Source of the DNA: Thraustochytrium sp. TN22
Lineage: Eukaryota > Sar > Bigyra > Thraustochytrida > Thraustochytriidae
Assembly: GCA_013306675.1 (NCBI GenBank)
Contig: JABLUY010000052.1
Span: 116,863 to 161,652, forward strand
Length of the DNA: 44,790 bases
Direction: 5' to 3'
The notes under the pieces were generated by a model, which had not been told where the DNA came from, made no database searches, and worked only from the letters and a program-made list of their open reading frames with translations. The position numbers and the translations under genes were made by a program. Within the stretch, counting starts at the first letter, position 1; the number at the start of each line of letters is the position of its first letter. This document shows positions 1-9,276 of this stretch, piece by piece.

Positions 1-1080
1 ACTCGCGTCGTGCTGTGGTACCTGCGCGCCTTGGGCTCGTCCATCGGGCGAGGTGTCTTCCTCACAGGCGCGTTGTGCATCACGCCGACCAGCGCGGATC
101 TCATCAGCATGGGCGATGAATCTATGGCCAGCGTCGTCTACGTTGAAACGCAAGCAGATGGCAAGCAAGCTCCCGTGCGTATTGGCACCAGGGCCGAGGT
201 GGGCGTGTTTGCTTCGCTCGGGCCCGGCAGTGCCTTGGAGCCGGGATCAAGACTTGCCATGCTTAGCTCTCTGGCACCCGGCGAGGTGCTACCGTCAAAC
301 CACCGCAAGTTCCACGGGGCGGCCTTTCCACTTGCCCATACTCAGCACCTGCCAGTCCGGTCGCAAGCGCCGCGTCCCTGGAGTGCTGCTGAGGACGCAT
401 TCCAGCTCGTCTTTCGCGCCGCAGTGATGCTCTTTACCGTAGCGGGCCTTATCCCAGCATTCGAGTTCGCCTCCTTCGTGCTCTTTGACGCCGGAATGCA
501 CCGTGACGCCGCCATTCTCCTTCTCGCTATTAGCCTCGCGCTTGCCATGCTAGCCATCATGCTAACGCAGCGCCTCGTGGCAGTCGCGGTACTTGGTCCC
601 TCACGCGCGCTCACGCATGTCCCGACCTCGCTCGCAGCATACTGCACGTACCAGAACTTCACGGCAACCTTCGAGGACTACCTCGTGCCCGTGCTCCACG
701 CTACCTTCATGTACAACCTATACGCGCGCTTCATGGGCGCGCGCATTGGCCGAGGTGTCATCATCAATTCAAGCCTCCGTGATCACCAACTGCTCACTGC
801 AGAAAAGGGCGCGATCGTAGACAGCGCCAAGTTCGAGGCGCACCAATTCGTTGACACTGCCTTTGAGCTCGGCCCCTCGAGGTTGGGTGCCCAAGCCGTG
901 CTCCACCCGGGCGCGATATGCAGCTGCAGAGGTCATGTGGCCGCAGGAGGCATGGTCTTTCCGCGCTCGTGCGCCCCGCAGCTTGCAGCAGAGCCAGCGC
1001 ATCACGGCGAGGACAAGGACGACCCCGGCAAGAGCGACTACCACGTCTCGCCCGATGATGGGATCGTTGCACAGGTATGA
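1..1080 (+). CDS. NRPS-type (Pls/PosA) terminal-domain protein, 3' part
   Basis: The reading frame is open from base 1, so the 5' part lies outside the window; about 359 residues remain. The sequence resembles the terminal domain found in Pls/PosA-type peptide synthetases: hexapeptide-like left-handed beta-helix segments (WYLRALGSSIGRGVFLTG near the start and YARFMGARIGRGVIINSS near residue 245) separated by two hydrophobic membrane segments (about residues 140-165 and 170-205). In that family the domain follows an adenylation and a carrier domain and is thought to act as a membrane acyl- or aminoacyltransferase; I cannot see those upstream parts. The last ~50 residues do not continue the repeat pattern, so the frame may end in low-conservation sequence. 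A donor-like CAG|GTATGA sits just before the stop, but the next gene begins converging only 40 nt on, which argues against another exon. Confidence 0.6.
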   Translation, partial: TRVVLWYLRALGSSIGRGVFLTGALCITPTSADLISMGDESMASVVYVETQADGKQAPVRIGTRAEVGVFASLGPGSALEPGSRLAMLSSLAPGEVLPSNHRKFHGAAFPLAHTQHLPVRSQAPRPWSAAEDAFQLVFRAAVMLFTVAGLIPAFEFASFVLFDAGMHRDAAILLLAISLALAMLAIMLTQRLVAVAVLGPSRALTHVPTSLAAYCTYQNFTATFEDYLVPVLHATFMYNLYARFMGARIGRGVIINSSLRDHQLLTAEKGAIVDSAKFEAHQFVDTAFELGPSRLGAQAVLHPGAICSCRGHVAAGGMVFPRSCAPQLAAEPAHHGEDKDDPGKSDYHVSPDDGIVAQV

Positions 1081-1120
1081 CGAGATCTCTCTAACGAAAA
1101 AGGTTTGTTCCGGATGATGT

Positions 1121-4100
1121 TCACAGGTTCATGGGGCTAAAGACTGTGGAGAGCAGATCGCCGAGGTGGTCTGACGGCTGCTGCTGCTGCTTGTGCTGCT
1201 TGTGCTGCTGCTGCTGCTGCGGCTGCTGCTTGGGCGGCGGTCCGTCATCTCCCAGGTCGGCTGCGGCTGCACCCCATGCGGCGTCGGCGTACGGGCTATC
1301 GACCTCGTCGAGGCTGAAGCTGGCACGGTGCACAGGGGCGTCCGGCACGCGGCGCGTCGGCTGCGGCGGCGGCTGTTGCGACGCTGGCGGCGCGTCCTCC
1401 AAGGCATCGCGCCGGCGGCCATCGTGTCGCGGCGGCCGATGATCCGCGATGCGGCCCACGAGGCCACCGGCGTTGCGGGCCTGCAGCGCGCTGGCGCCGT
1501 TGGCACCAAAGGGCGAGGCGTGGCGCCGCGCCTCGAGCTTGTGCATGAGCTGTTGACGGCGTAGGTGAAGGTCGTTGAGCGCACGCTCGGCCATCTCAGC
1601 GCCAAAGCGCAGCCTGCGCTGGCCGTCCATGGCTTGTTTGGCAAGCTCGTAATGGGTTTCGAGCTGCTCCAGGAGCGCACCGTCGCGACGCGGGCTCCAC
1701 GAATCATGCGAGGAGTCCACCTTGCTCCGCGCCTTGATGAGAACGCGCAGCGTCTCGCGGTCCAGAGGAGCCGCGGCCTCGGCGGTCGCGCCGGGTGCGC
1801 CCAGACGGAGCACGAGATATGGCTGCGCGCTGCCGTAGCCGGCCGCTGCATCCCCGGCGCGGGCCTCCTCCGGATCGCCGAGGTCGTCCATGACCCCAAG
1901 CAGCGCCTCGGGAGCGCCAAAGCGCGCCGCCCATCGCTCCACGGCAGCATGCACCATGAACAAGTCATCGCAGGCAACCACAACCAGATCGCAGAGCTCG
2001 GCCGGCTTGCGCGCCGCCATGGGCGCGGCCCCGTCCACGATGCGGCGCGTCAGCTTCCCGGCGAGCCGCAGGAGCACCTTGCTCTGCGCGCTTGGCGCGC
2101 TGGCCTCATCCGCCAGCTCGCGTCGCATCAGGTCCTCGAGCGCATCCATGCGCACGCGCGCGCGCCTGAACAGCGCCGGATCACCAAGCTCTGCCTCGCC
2201 GGGTAGAAAGCCGGGCCAATAGAGCGCCGGGAGAAAGAGCGCTTCGAAGAGGAAGCTGTGCAGCGTCGAGGCGCCGCCGATGTCGAAGAGCATGGCACCA
2301 ACGTTGCAAAGCCCCTGAGGCACGAGTTCCAAGCCGGCATCGCTTGCGATCACATCCAGCAGAAGACACGCCAACTCAAGCACCTTGGCACGCGTGTCGC
2401 CGGGCTCGATCAGCAGAGCTGCAAAGTCGTCCTTGATAGAGCCCAGGAGGCGGTCCAGGTAGCGCCTCGGCTCGGATCGCCGCGCAAAGGAGGCCAGCAG
2501 GCTTGGCAGAAAGGCGTCGTCTGTCTCAACGTCCGCATCGCGGCGGCGCATGCTCTCCAGCGAGGGTAGGCCTTGGTCCCAAAGCATCTCCACCGCCGCC
2601 GCGACCACGGCCTCAAAGCTGCACTCGTCCACGGAGAGCTCGTCGAAAAGAGCGTCCGCCACGACCTCAGCCAGGGCAGCCTGCTCCGCCGGTGGCACGC
2701 TCGCGCCCACCTGGACCAGCGACCGCGGGTCGGAGCGCAGGTGCGCTAGGAGTTTGCTATAGCTCACCAGCAGGTAGGCATTTGGGGGCGCCGGCCCGCC
2801 GTCCGCGCGGTCCAGCTTCCACTCCAGCCCCCTCACCTCGGCCAGCAACTTGTGGATCCGCACGTTCATGTCGCCCAGACGCTCCTGCATGTGGTGCAGA
2901 TATGCCTCGGTCGGGTACGACTCCGGCGACTTCATGGGCTCGACACCAAGCGAGGTCAGCAGCGCATCCAAGTCCTCGCGGCGCCGGCGCGCCTCGATAC
3001 GGCGTTCTACGCGGTTCATTTCCGTGCGCAGCCCCTCGCCGCTCTCGCCGCCGGCCTCGCGGCCGCCACGCGACCGCACGCTTGGTGTCTCGGCCGCAAC
3101 GGCACGCCCCGCACGTGCTGCCTCGTGGCCGCTCAGGAGCGTCACGCTCTCCGGCATGAAGTTGCCCACGCGGCCCTTCACCTCGCCCACCCACCAGCGG
3201 TCGTCCTCCGACATTTGCAGCACGCGGATCGTGTCGCCGCGGGTCAGCCGGAGCATGCCCGGCTCCGAGCTCGCCACGCTCTCCGTGCACCGGGCGTAGA
3301 CTTGCTCGCCGGCGTCAGGGCCGCCGCGACTCGGGGCCGAGGCCGCCGATTCCTGCTGCTGCCGCACGAGGCGAGACCGGAGGGCTGCCATCCACATCTT
3401 GCGATCATGCGCGGACTCCGCGCGCAGCAAGACCAGCACGCCCAGAGCGCCGCGCCCGTACACGCCAAACAAAAAGCCGTCCTCGCTGTCCTCTGGCTCC
3501 ACGTGGCTCACCTTGGTCAGGTCCACACGCGCCAGGGCGTGCTGCGCGCCGTCGCGCGCCGCTGCAGTGGCCTGGCGCTCCGACTCAAAGTACCGCAGGT
3601 ACCGCTCATCGAGCGCGAAGAAGCGCCGCTGCCACTGCTTGCGTCCGTGGCGCGCGCGCTTCTCCAGATACCCGCTCAGCGGCGCCAGCGCGCTCACCGC
3701 AGACGAGCTCGGCGCCCGCTCGTCGCCGCCCATCCACGAGGCGGCGGACGACGATGACGAGGAGGAGGAGTGCTTCTGGCGCGTGAGTGGGACAGTTACC
3801 CGCGGCGGCGAAGCGGCGCTACGGACGGCTGGGAACCCGAAGGCTTCGTCCGCGTCGAACCCATTCAACGCGATCGGGCCAGGCAGGTGGTGCCCGTTTA
3901 CCGCCGCCCCCCCGGGCGGCGAGCCATCCTCCTGTGCACCATCCGAAGACCGCGTTGATGAAGTGGCGCCGTCGTGTTCCGAATCCACGCTGGCCCTCTG
4001 GCGCAGCGCTGCCTCGTCGGGCCGCGCGAAGACGTTCTCCGGGCGGAATTCGTCCGGGATGCCCTCGCGCCAGCCGCTCACTCCGCCACCCTGGTGACGA

Positions 4101-7100
4101 AATCCACGATCTTTCGGCGGCGGGTGCTCCGGCGGACTCATGCCAGCCACGCCACCGGCCTCCTCCTCATCCTCTTCACCAGGCTCGCCCTCCGCGATGC
4201 TGTCAACGTACGGCGAGAAGGCGAGCAGGGATGGCTTGCGTGGCTGCTGTTGCTGCTGTTGTTGCTGCTGCTGCTGCTGTTGCTGTGGATGTGGCTGTTG
4301 ATGCGTCTGCTGCTGCGAGCCCTCATAAACTCCGGCCAGGTAGCTGGCCATAAGCCCCGGTGCCGGTCCTGAGCGCTCCAGGAGCGCGTCGGCGCGAAAA
4401 GCGTCCATCCCGGAGCTGGAGCCGACGTTCAAGTCTGGCATAGCAGACGCACGCCTCGGCTTTGGGTCTGCCGCTGCCGACGCGTGAGTCGCGGCAGGAC
4501 GCGGGCCGGAGCCGACGTTCAAATCAGGCAAAGCTGACGCACGCCGCGGCTTGGGGTCTGCCCCTGCGGATGACTGAGTCGCGGCAAGCCGCGGCTCGCC
4601 TAGAGCGTCCTCCTCCTCCTGCTGCGGCGAGTGCATGGGGGGCGTCGCCTCCCCGGTAGCCTCGCGGTCCTCGGCCAGCGGCGAATGGCGGGGCGGGCTA
4701 GCATCGCGGGCCTCCTCCGCATCTTCCGCCTGGGGCGAATGACGAGGCGGCACGGCGTCGTGCGGCACTTCGCCGTTCAGGGGCGAGGGCGAGGGCGCAG
4801 CGTCTGCTGGAGGCCAGGTGAACTCGCGCCCGCCGGCCAAGCGGGGCATGGCACTCATCCCGCGCTCGCGCTCGCCGTGACCGGACCCGCCACCGTCCCG
4901 CAGCGTCTCCGTCTCGCTGCGGTCCAGACGGCGGTCCGAGTCAAAGTCGCTCAGGTCCACCACCGCCCGGCGCGGTGCGGCGCTTTCTGCCGCGGGAGGC
5001 AGACCTGCTCCGTCGAAGCCGCTCGCGAAGCTCGGCATGGCACTCCCGCGTCGTGGCTCCGCCTCGCGAGTGGGGGGCCGGACCTCGGTCTCGCTTCGCT
5101 CGAGTCTCTGCCCCCCGTCAGCGAAAGGGTCAGGCCTCTCCTGGCGGAACGTGGTTTGCAGCGAGCCCGATGTAGTTGGCGATGCCTCTGGGCTGCGCTC
5201 GCGCTCGCCGGGATGTACGTTGATATGCGCCATGGCGCTTGCGCGCCGCGCGGCCTCGGGCGACGAGGAGTGCGGAGACCGCGCGAAGTCGGCCGTTCCT
5301 GTTCGAAGCCGACGCTCCGCCGTATTGCGCGCGCCGGGCTCGACACGCGGAGAACTCGCAAGGCTCGGCATGGCGCTTCCGCGACGCGTCTTGTCCGCGT
5401 CGGCGCTGCCGCTTGGCTGCTGGTGCGCCTCCGTCTGACTGCGTTCCAGCCGACGGCCCGAGTCGGTAAAGCTCGTGTCTTGCGAAGGCATGCCGGCCAG
5501 GCTCGGCATGGCGCTTCCACGGCGGGACTTGTCCATGCTGGCGCCGTCATGGGCGAAGGCCTCCGTCTCGCTGCGGCCCAATCGGCGACCAGAGTCGACA
5601 AAGCTCGACGCGCCGGAGTTCAACGGGACGTTCTCCGCATTGTCGCGCACGGGCGAGCCCAAGCCAGGCGCCGCACTGGCGCGACGTGTCTCCTGTGGCC
5701 TCGCGGGGCCCTCCGTGCCAACAGGGAGGGTCTCGCTGCGTTCGGGGCGGCGCTGCGCAAAGGGTGAAGCGCTACCGTTTGCGGTTGAGGCATCGACGTC
5801 GGTCGTCCTGCTGGGCTGCGCTTGCGCCTCGAGATTCCACCGCGACTCGCCGGTCTTCTTATTGTAAAAGTACTTGCGCTGCGTGTTGGCGTCGACGATC
5901 TCGCACCAGTCCTCGTCCACCTGCGTGGTTTTCCGCGGGTCGATCCACTGCGACTCGCCTGAGACCTGGTTGAAATAGTACGTGCGCCCGGTCGTCTCGT
6001 CCACGAGCTCGCGCCAGTCCGCCATGGAGCCCATCGAGCTGGCGCGCGAGGGCGCAGCGTTGGTGGTGGTGTCCTCGTGGTCCGCCTCATCTCTCGCGGA
6101 GTCCTCTTGTCCACGCTCACGCAGGTCAACTTGCTCCTGCGGCGCAGCAGGCATAGCAGGCGCAGCGGGTGCAGCATGCCCGGGCATGGGTTCGGGCGCT
6201 GGTGCGCGTGCAGGCGCGGGCGTGGGCTCCTCCGGGGCGTCCGGGGCCAAAACGAAGGCCGGCTTGTCTGCGGCCTCTGTCAACACCTCCTCCGGGCTGG
6301 GCGCCTCCCCAGCGCCGGCGCCCATGGCGCTGAAATAGTTCGGGTGCCCAGTCGGCGCCCCGGACGCCCGGCGCGGCGCCCGAACGTAGGTGCTTTGGAG
6401 CGTCTCTGCGTCCTCCTGATCGCCGTCCTCCTGGTCGCCGCGCCAAGGCTCCCTGGGTGGATCGTCGTGCTGAGCCTGCGCAGGCAGCGGCGGGGCCACA
6501 GGGGGCTGGTCGAGCGGCTCAGGCTCCTCATCCTTGATCGCAGAGGGATGCTCCCAGCGCGACCGCCCGGTCTTGCGATTGAAAAAGAATGTTCGGCCGG
6601 TCCCCGGGTCGAAGATCTCCTCCCAGTCGTCCTCGGCTTCCTCGCCCCCCTCCTCGGCGTCACCGTGGAAGCTGGCCCCATTGCGCCGCTCCATGCTTCG
6701 CATGCTGCCGCCCCCCGGACTGCCGTTCCGTATGCCTGGCGAGTCGAGCTCGCTGGGGCGTTCCCACTGCGCGACACCCTCCTCACGGTTAAAGAAGAAG
6801 ACCCGGCCGGTGACTGGATCGTGCAGTTTCTCCCAGCGCTCGGACGCCGAGTATAGCTTGCCGGCGACTGCGCTCGGCCCGTCAAAGGCGTCGGGACGCT
6901 CCCACTGGCTCTGGCCGCTGTGCACGTTGTAGAAGAAGACGCGACCCGTCACGTTGTCCTTCATCATGCGCCAGTCGCCGTCCTCATCCAGCACGCTGCC
7001 CGCGGTGTTCTGGCGGCGCCGGCCGGCGTGCGACAGTGCGCCGGGACCAAGCTCGCTGACCGGCACGACGTCGGCCTGCCGCCGCTCGAAGGGGCCGGGC

Positions 7101-7980
7101 CGCACCCAGCGCGACTCGCCCGTCACATCGTTGTACCAGAACTTGCGCTTGGTCTTTTCGTCCCAGACCTCGCTCCACGCATCCTCGTCCTCGTCACCAG
7201 CCTCGCCCGAGCGGGCCTCGTCCTCGTCGCTGTAGTGCATGCCGCGGGCCTCCAAGGCGTCCCCGTCAATGCTGCTGCTGCTGCTGCTGCTGCTGCCGCT
7301 CCTCCTCTTGAAGGCCTCCGAGGGGTGCACGAAAGCTTGCTCGGGCCGCTCCCACTGTGAGACGCCCTCATACTTGTGAAAGTAGAAGATGCGCTCCGAG
7401 GCGGGGTCCATCATCACCTGTGACGCGCGGTCGCCATCGTCAGTGAGTGAGGCGGGCAGCGCCGCTGGCGTGTGCCGGACCTACCTCCCAGTCGCCGTGG
7501 AGGACGCGATCAGGCGTCTCGTACGTAGTCTGCAGTCGTCGCATCGCGCTCGTGCGTCAGTCTCCTCCTGCTGCTCCCTGCGCGCGTGCAGGTCGCCCGC
7601 CTTGCCTCGCTCGCTCGGCCGGCCCGCCAGAAAGCCACTGCCGCCAGCCGCGGCCGGCCGGCCCGCCCGCCAGCTTTGCGCCAGCCGTCTGCGCGGCTTT
7701 CGCCGCGCGTCTCGACGCCTGCGTGCCTTCCGCGCGGCCGCCTCGCTGGCCAGCCTCGCGCCGCGCCGCGCAGCGCCGCGCAGCGCCGCGCCGCGCCGCG
7801 CCGCGCAGTGCCGCGCAGCGCCGCGCAGCGCCGCGCCGCGCCGCCATGCCGCGCCGGCGGCGCACCCTGCTCGCGCCGCGCCCGCGCGCCACCTACCTCC
7901 TGCGTGTCGAGCTCGAAGAAGAACCATCGCCCCGACCGCGGGTCGCGCCGCCGCACCCACGCGCCGCCGCGCCCGGCCAT
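1121..7980 (-). CDS. Multi-WW, PH, SH3, RasGAP-like scaffold protein
   Basis: Three exons, 7897-7980, 7485-7529 and 1121-7417, give about 2141 residues. Seven WW domains are complete or nearly so in the two 5' exons and early exon 3, and another follows; I count eight, each with W/Y...GR.F(F/Y)(F/Y)N...(W/Y)xxP. Examples are GDWRMMKDNVTGRVFFYN and DDWEEIFDPGTGRTFFFN. Then come a long repeat linker with RRxSAMP and RSETE motifs, a polyQ tract (encoded near 4228-4300), a PH domain (about residues 1289-1399, starting LSGYLEKRARHGRKQWQRRF) and an SH3 domain (about 1414-1471, ALYD-like start degenerate but DDRWWVGE and GNFMPESVTLL clear). The helical region after that contains SFLFEALFLPALYWPGFLP, resembling the RasGAP FLRFxxPAI..P block; this assignment is my inference. 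The C-terminus ends with another Q/H-rich run. WW domains bind proline-rich ligands, PH binds phosphoinositides, so a membrane-associated GTPase regulator is likely. Confidence 0.8.
7418..7484 (-). other. Intron 2 of the WW/RasGAP-like gene (67 nt)
   Basis: On the minus strand the exon ends GACTGGGAG and the intron opens GTAGGT; it closes at CGTCACAG before GTGATGATGGAC. Both junctions are phase 0. Joining them makes the uninterrupted WW start GDWEVMMDPASERIFYF, which neither side has alone. This is why the gene cannot start at the methionines right after the acceptor. Confidence 0.8.
7530..7896 (-). other. Intron 1 of the WW/RasGAP-like gene (367 nt)
   Basis: On the minus strand the exon ends CAGGAG followed by GTAGGT, and the acceptor is CGACGACTGCAG before ACTACGTACGAG. 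Both junctions are phase 0. Joining creates a WW domain whose front half is WVRRRDPRSGRWFFFELDT and whose back half is QETTYETPD, with Tyr in place of the second Trp. The intron holds a GCGCC-type short tandem repeat block. Confidence 0.7.
7757..7842. repeat. GCGCC-type pentamer tandem repeat
   Basis: Runs of CGCCG/CGCAG pentamers fill this stretch inside intron 1 of the WW gene. The same kind of tract recurs at 35102-35148 and 39424-39482, each time outside coding sequence and near a gene's 5' side. It is simple sequence that is likely prone to slippage; no coding value is seen. Confidence 0.7.
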
Positions 7981-9031
7981 GCTCGCCGGCGCGGGCTCGG
8001 TTTGAACGTGCCGCGCCGCCGCCGCCGAGACCGCGGCTCTGTTGATGTCAGGCGAGCGAGAGCGCGCGCTTGAGCCTTGTGCAGCGCAGTGGACCTAACT
8101 AGGTCTCTCTGTGTCGGGGCAGCGCAGAAAGCGCCGGAAAGGCAGGCGCAAGCGGCGCAAGGGCGGCAGCGGCAGGGAGCAGAGCAGACAACGCGCTGGG
8201 GCCCGCGACCACGACATGCTCTTCTCTGCTGCCGTTTCATCGCCCCATGGCATCATGATGCCGCATGACCGTCGTGACCGGCGCTCGCAGTTAGCTAGGC
8301 TAGCTAGCTAGCTCGAGCTTGCAAGCGAGCAATCAGCGCCCGGCCTGGTGGGGGAGGCCGACGATGGGAGCACCTTTTGCTGCAGGATGACCGCCGTGGG
8401 CTCGGGCACAAGCTCTGCTCTTCAAGGAGAGAGCGAGCGAACGAGGTGGAGAGCGGCACGTGGTACGAGGGAGGATACGAGGATCTGCCGGCCGCGTCTC
8501 CGTGATGAGGGCCGAGCCGGGGCGTGCCCGCGTGAACGGCGAGTCGGAGAGCGACCTGGCTAGGTTATGCCGGAGCGGTGGCAGCACGTGCAAGACCTCT
8601 TGAGGCCTGACGGACGGACGGCATCATGATGGACCAGCCCGCCCGACCGCGATCTCATTTGTAGAAAACTCGTTGTCTTGAGGAAGGCTGCAGGCACTGG
8701 ATGGGCGTGCTCGCTGGGCTCGACATCCTCGACGACCTCGCCGAAGACGACGAGCCTCGGGGGAGAACTCGCAGAGTAGCCCTGCGCAAGGCGGACGGCG
8801 CAGCCTGGGAAGAGATGGCCGGGGCGTACGGAGCGAGTTGGCTTCGCCGCAGCGTCGTTGGGCGGCGCGCATTGGCAGACAAGCATCAGCGCGGGGGGCG
8901 ACGGCGGCGGACGTGCGGCGGCGGCGGCGGCGGCGGCGGCATCAGCGCGCGCCGCTCGGCCGGCTCCCCGTGCTGCTGCGATACCTGCGCGCGACCCGGC
9001 CGTGCGCTCGCGCGGGAGGGGCTTCGACTCC
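7981..9031. other. Divergent intergenic region, WW gene / UQCC6-like gene
   Basis: About 1.05 kb between two head-to-head gene starts. It holds a GCTA tetranucleotide run near 8291-8315, a GGC run at 8917-8940 and no convincing gene. A short open frame from 8701 on the plus strand (MGVLAGLDILDDLAEDDE...) has an acidic coding-like start but soon becomes glycine/arginine low complexity, so I leave it uncalled. Promoters of both neighbours should lie here. Confidence 0.5.
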
Positions 9032-9222
9032 ATGGGCCTCGGCTACGTGGCCAAGCAGTACGCCATCGTGGGCACGGGCGCGCTCCTGTCGCTCTTCGCG
9101 GGCTCTAGCGCCGTGCACTACCTGCTGCGCCCCGACCTCACGCTCGACGTGGACCGCCAGCGCGCCGAGGAGGAGGGCCGGCGGCAAGCTCTGCTTGACC
9201 AGCAGCGAGTGCCGCCGCCACT

Positions 9223-9253
<31 letters not shown>
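9032..9253 (+). CDS. UQCC6: Brawnin/UQCC6-like mitochondrial microprotein
   Basis: A 73-residue protein starting MGLGYVAKQYAIVGTGALL. It has one hydrophobic segment (about residues 9-27) followed by AVHYLLRPDLTLDV, which matches the invariant VVHRYYRPDLTIPE region of Brawnin (UQCC6, about 71 residues), an inner-membrane factor for assembly of respiratory complex III. After a charged stretch the protein ends in a polyglutamine run encoded by CAG repeats that leads directly into TAG. I chose this ATG because it gives the family length and puts the membrane segment near the N-terminus; the frame stays open upstream through Gly/Ala-rich sequence that is more likely untranslated. The next gene on the same strand begins 23 nt after the stop. 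The match rests on a short motif recalled from memory, so it needs a profile search. Confidence 0.6.
9223..9252 (+). repeat. CAG microsatellite at the end of the UQCC6-like gene
   Basis: About ten uninterrupted CAG units, translated as glutamine and followed directly by TAG. Because the stop follows in frame, changes of whole units would alter only the tail length. Confidence 0.85.
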
Positions 9254-9276
9254 GCGTAGCCCCTTTCCTTGGCACG

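Noticed and set aside
8560-9033. Minus-strand frame of 157 residues opposite the UQCC6-like gene region
   Set aside because: Low-complexity alanine stretch and no family similarity; the plus-strand microprotein downstream is better supported.
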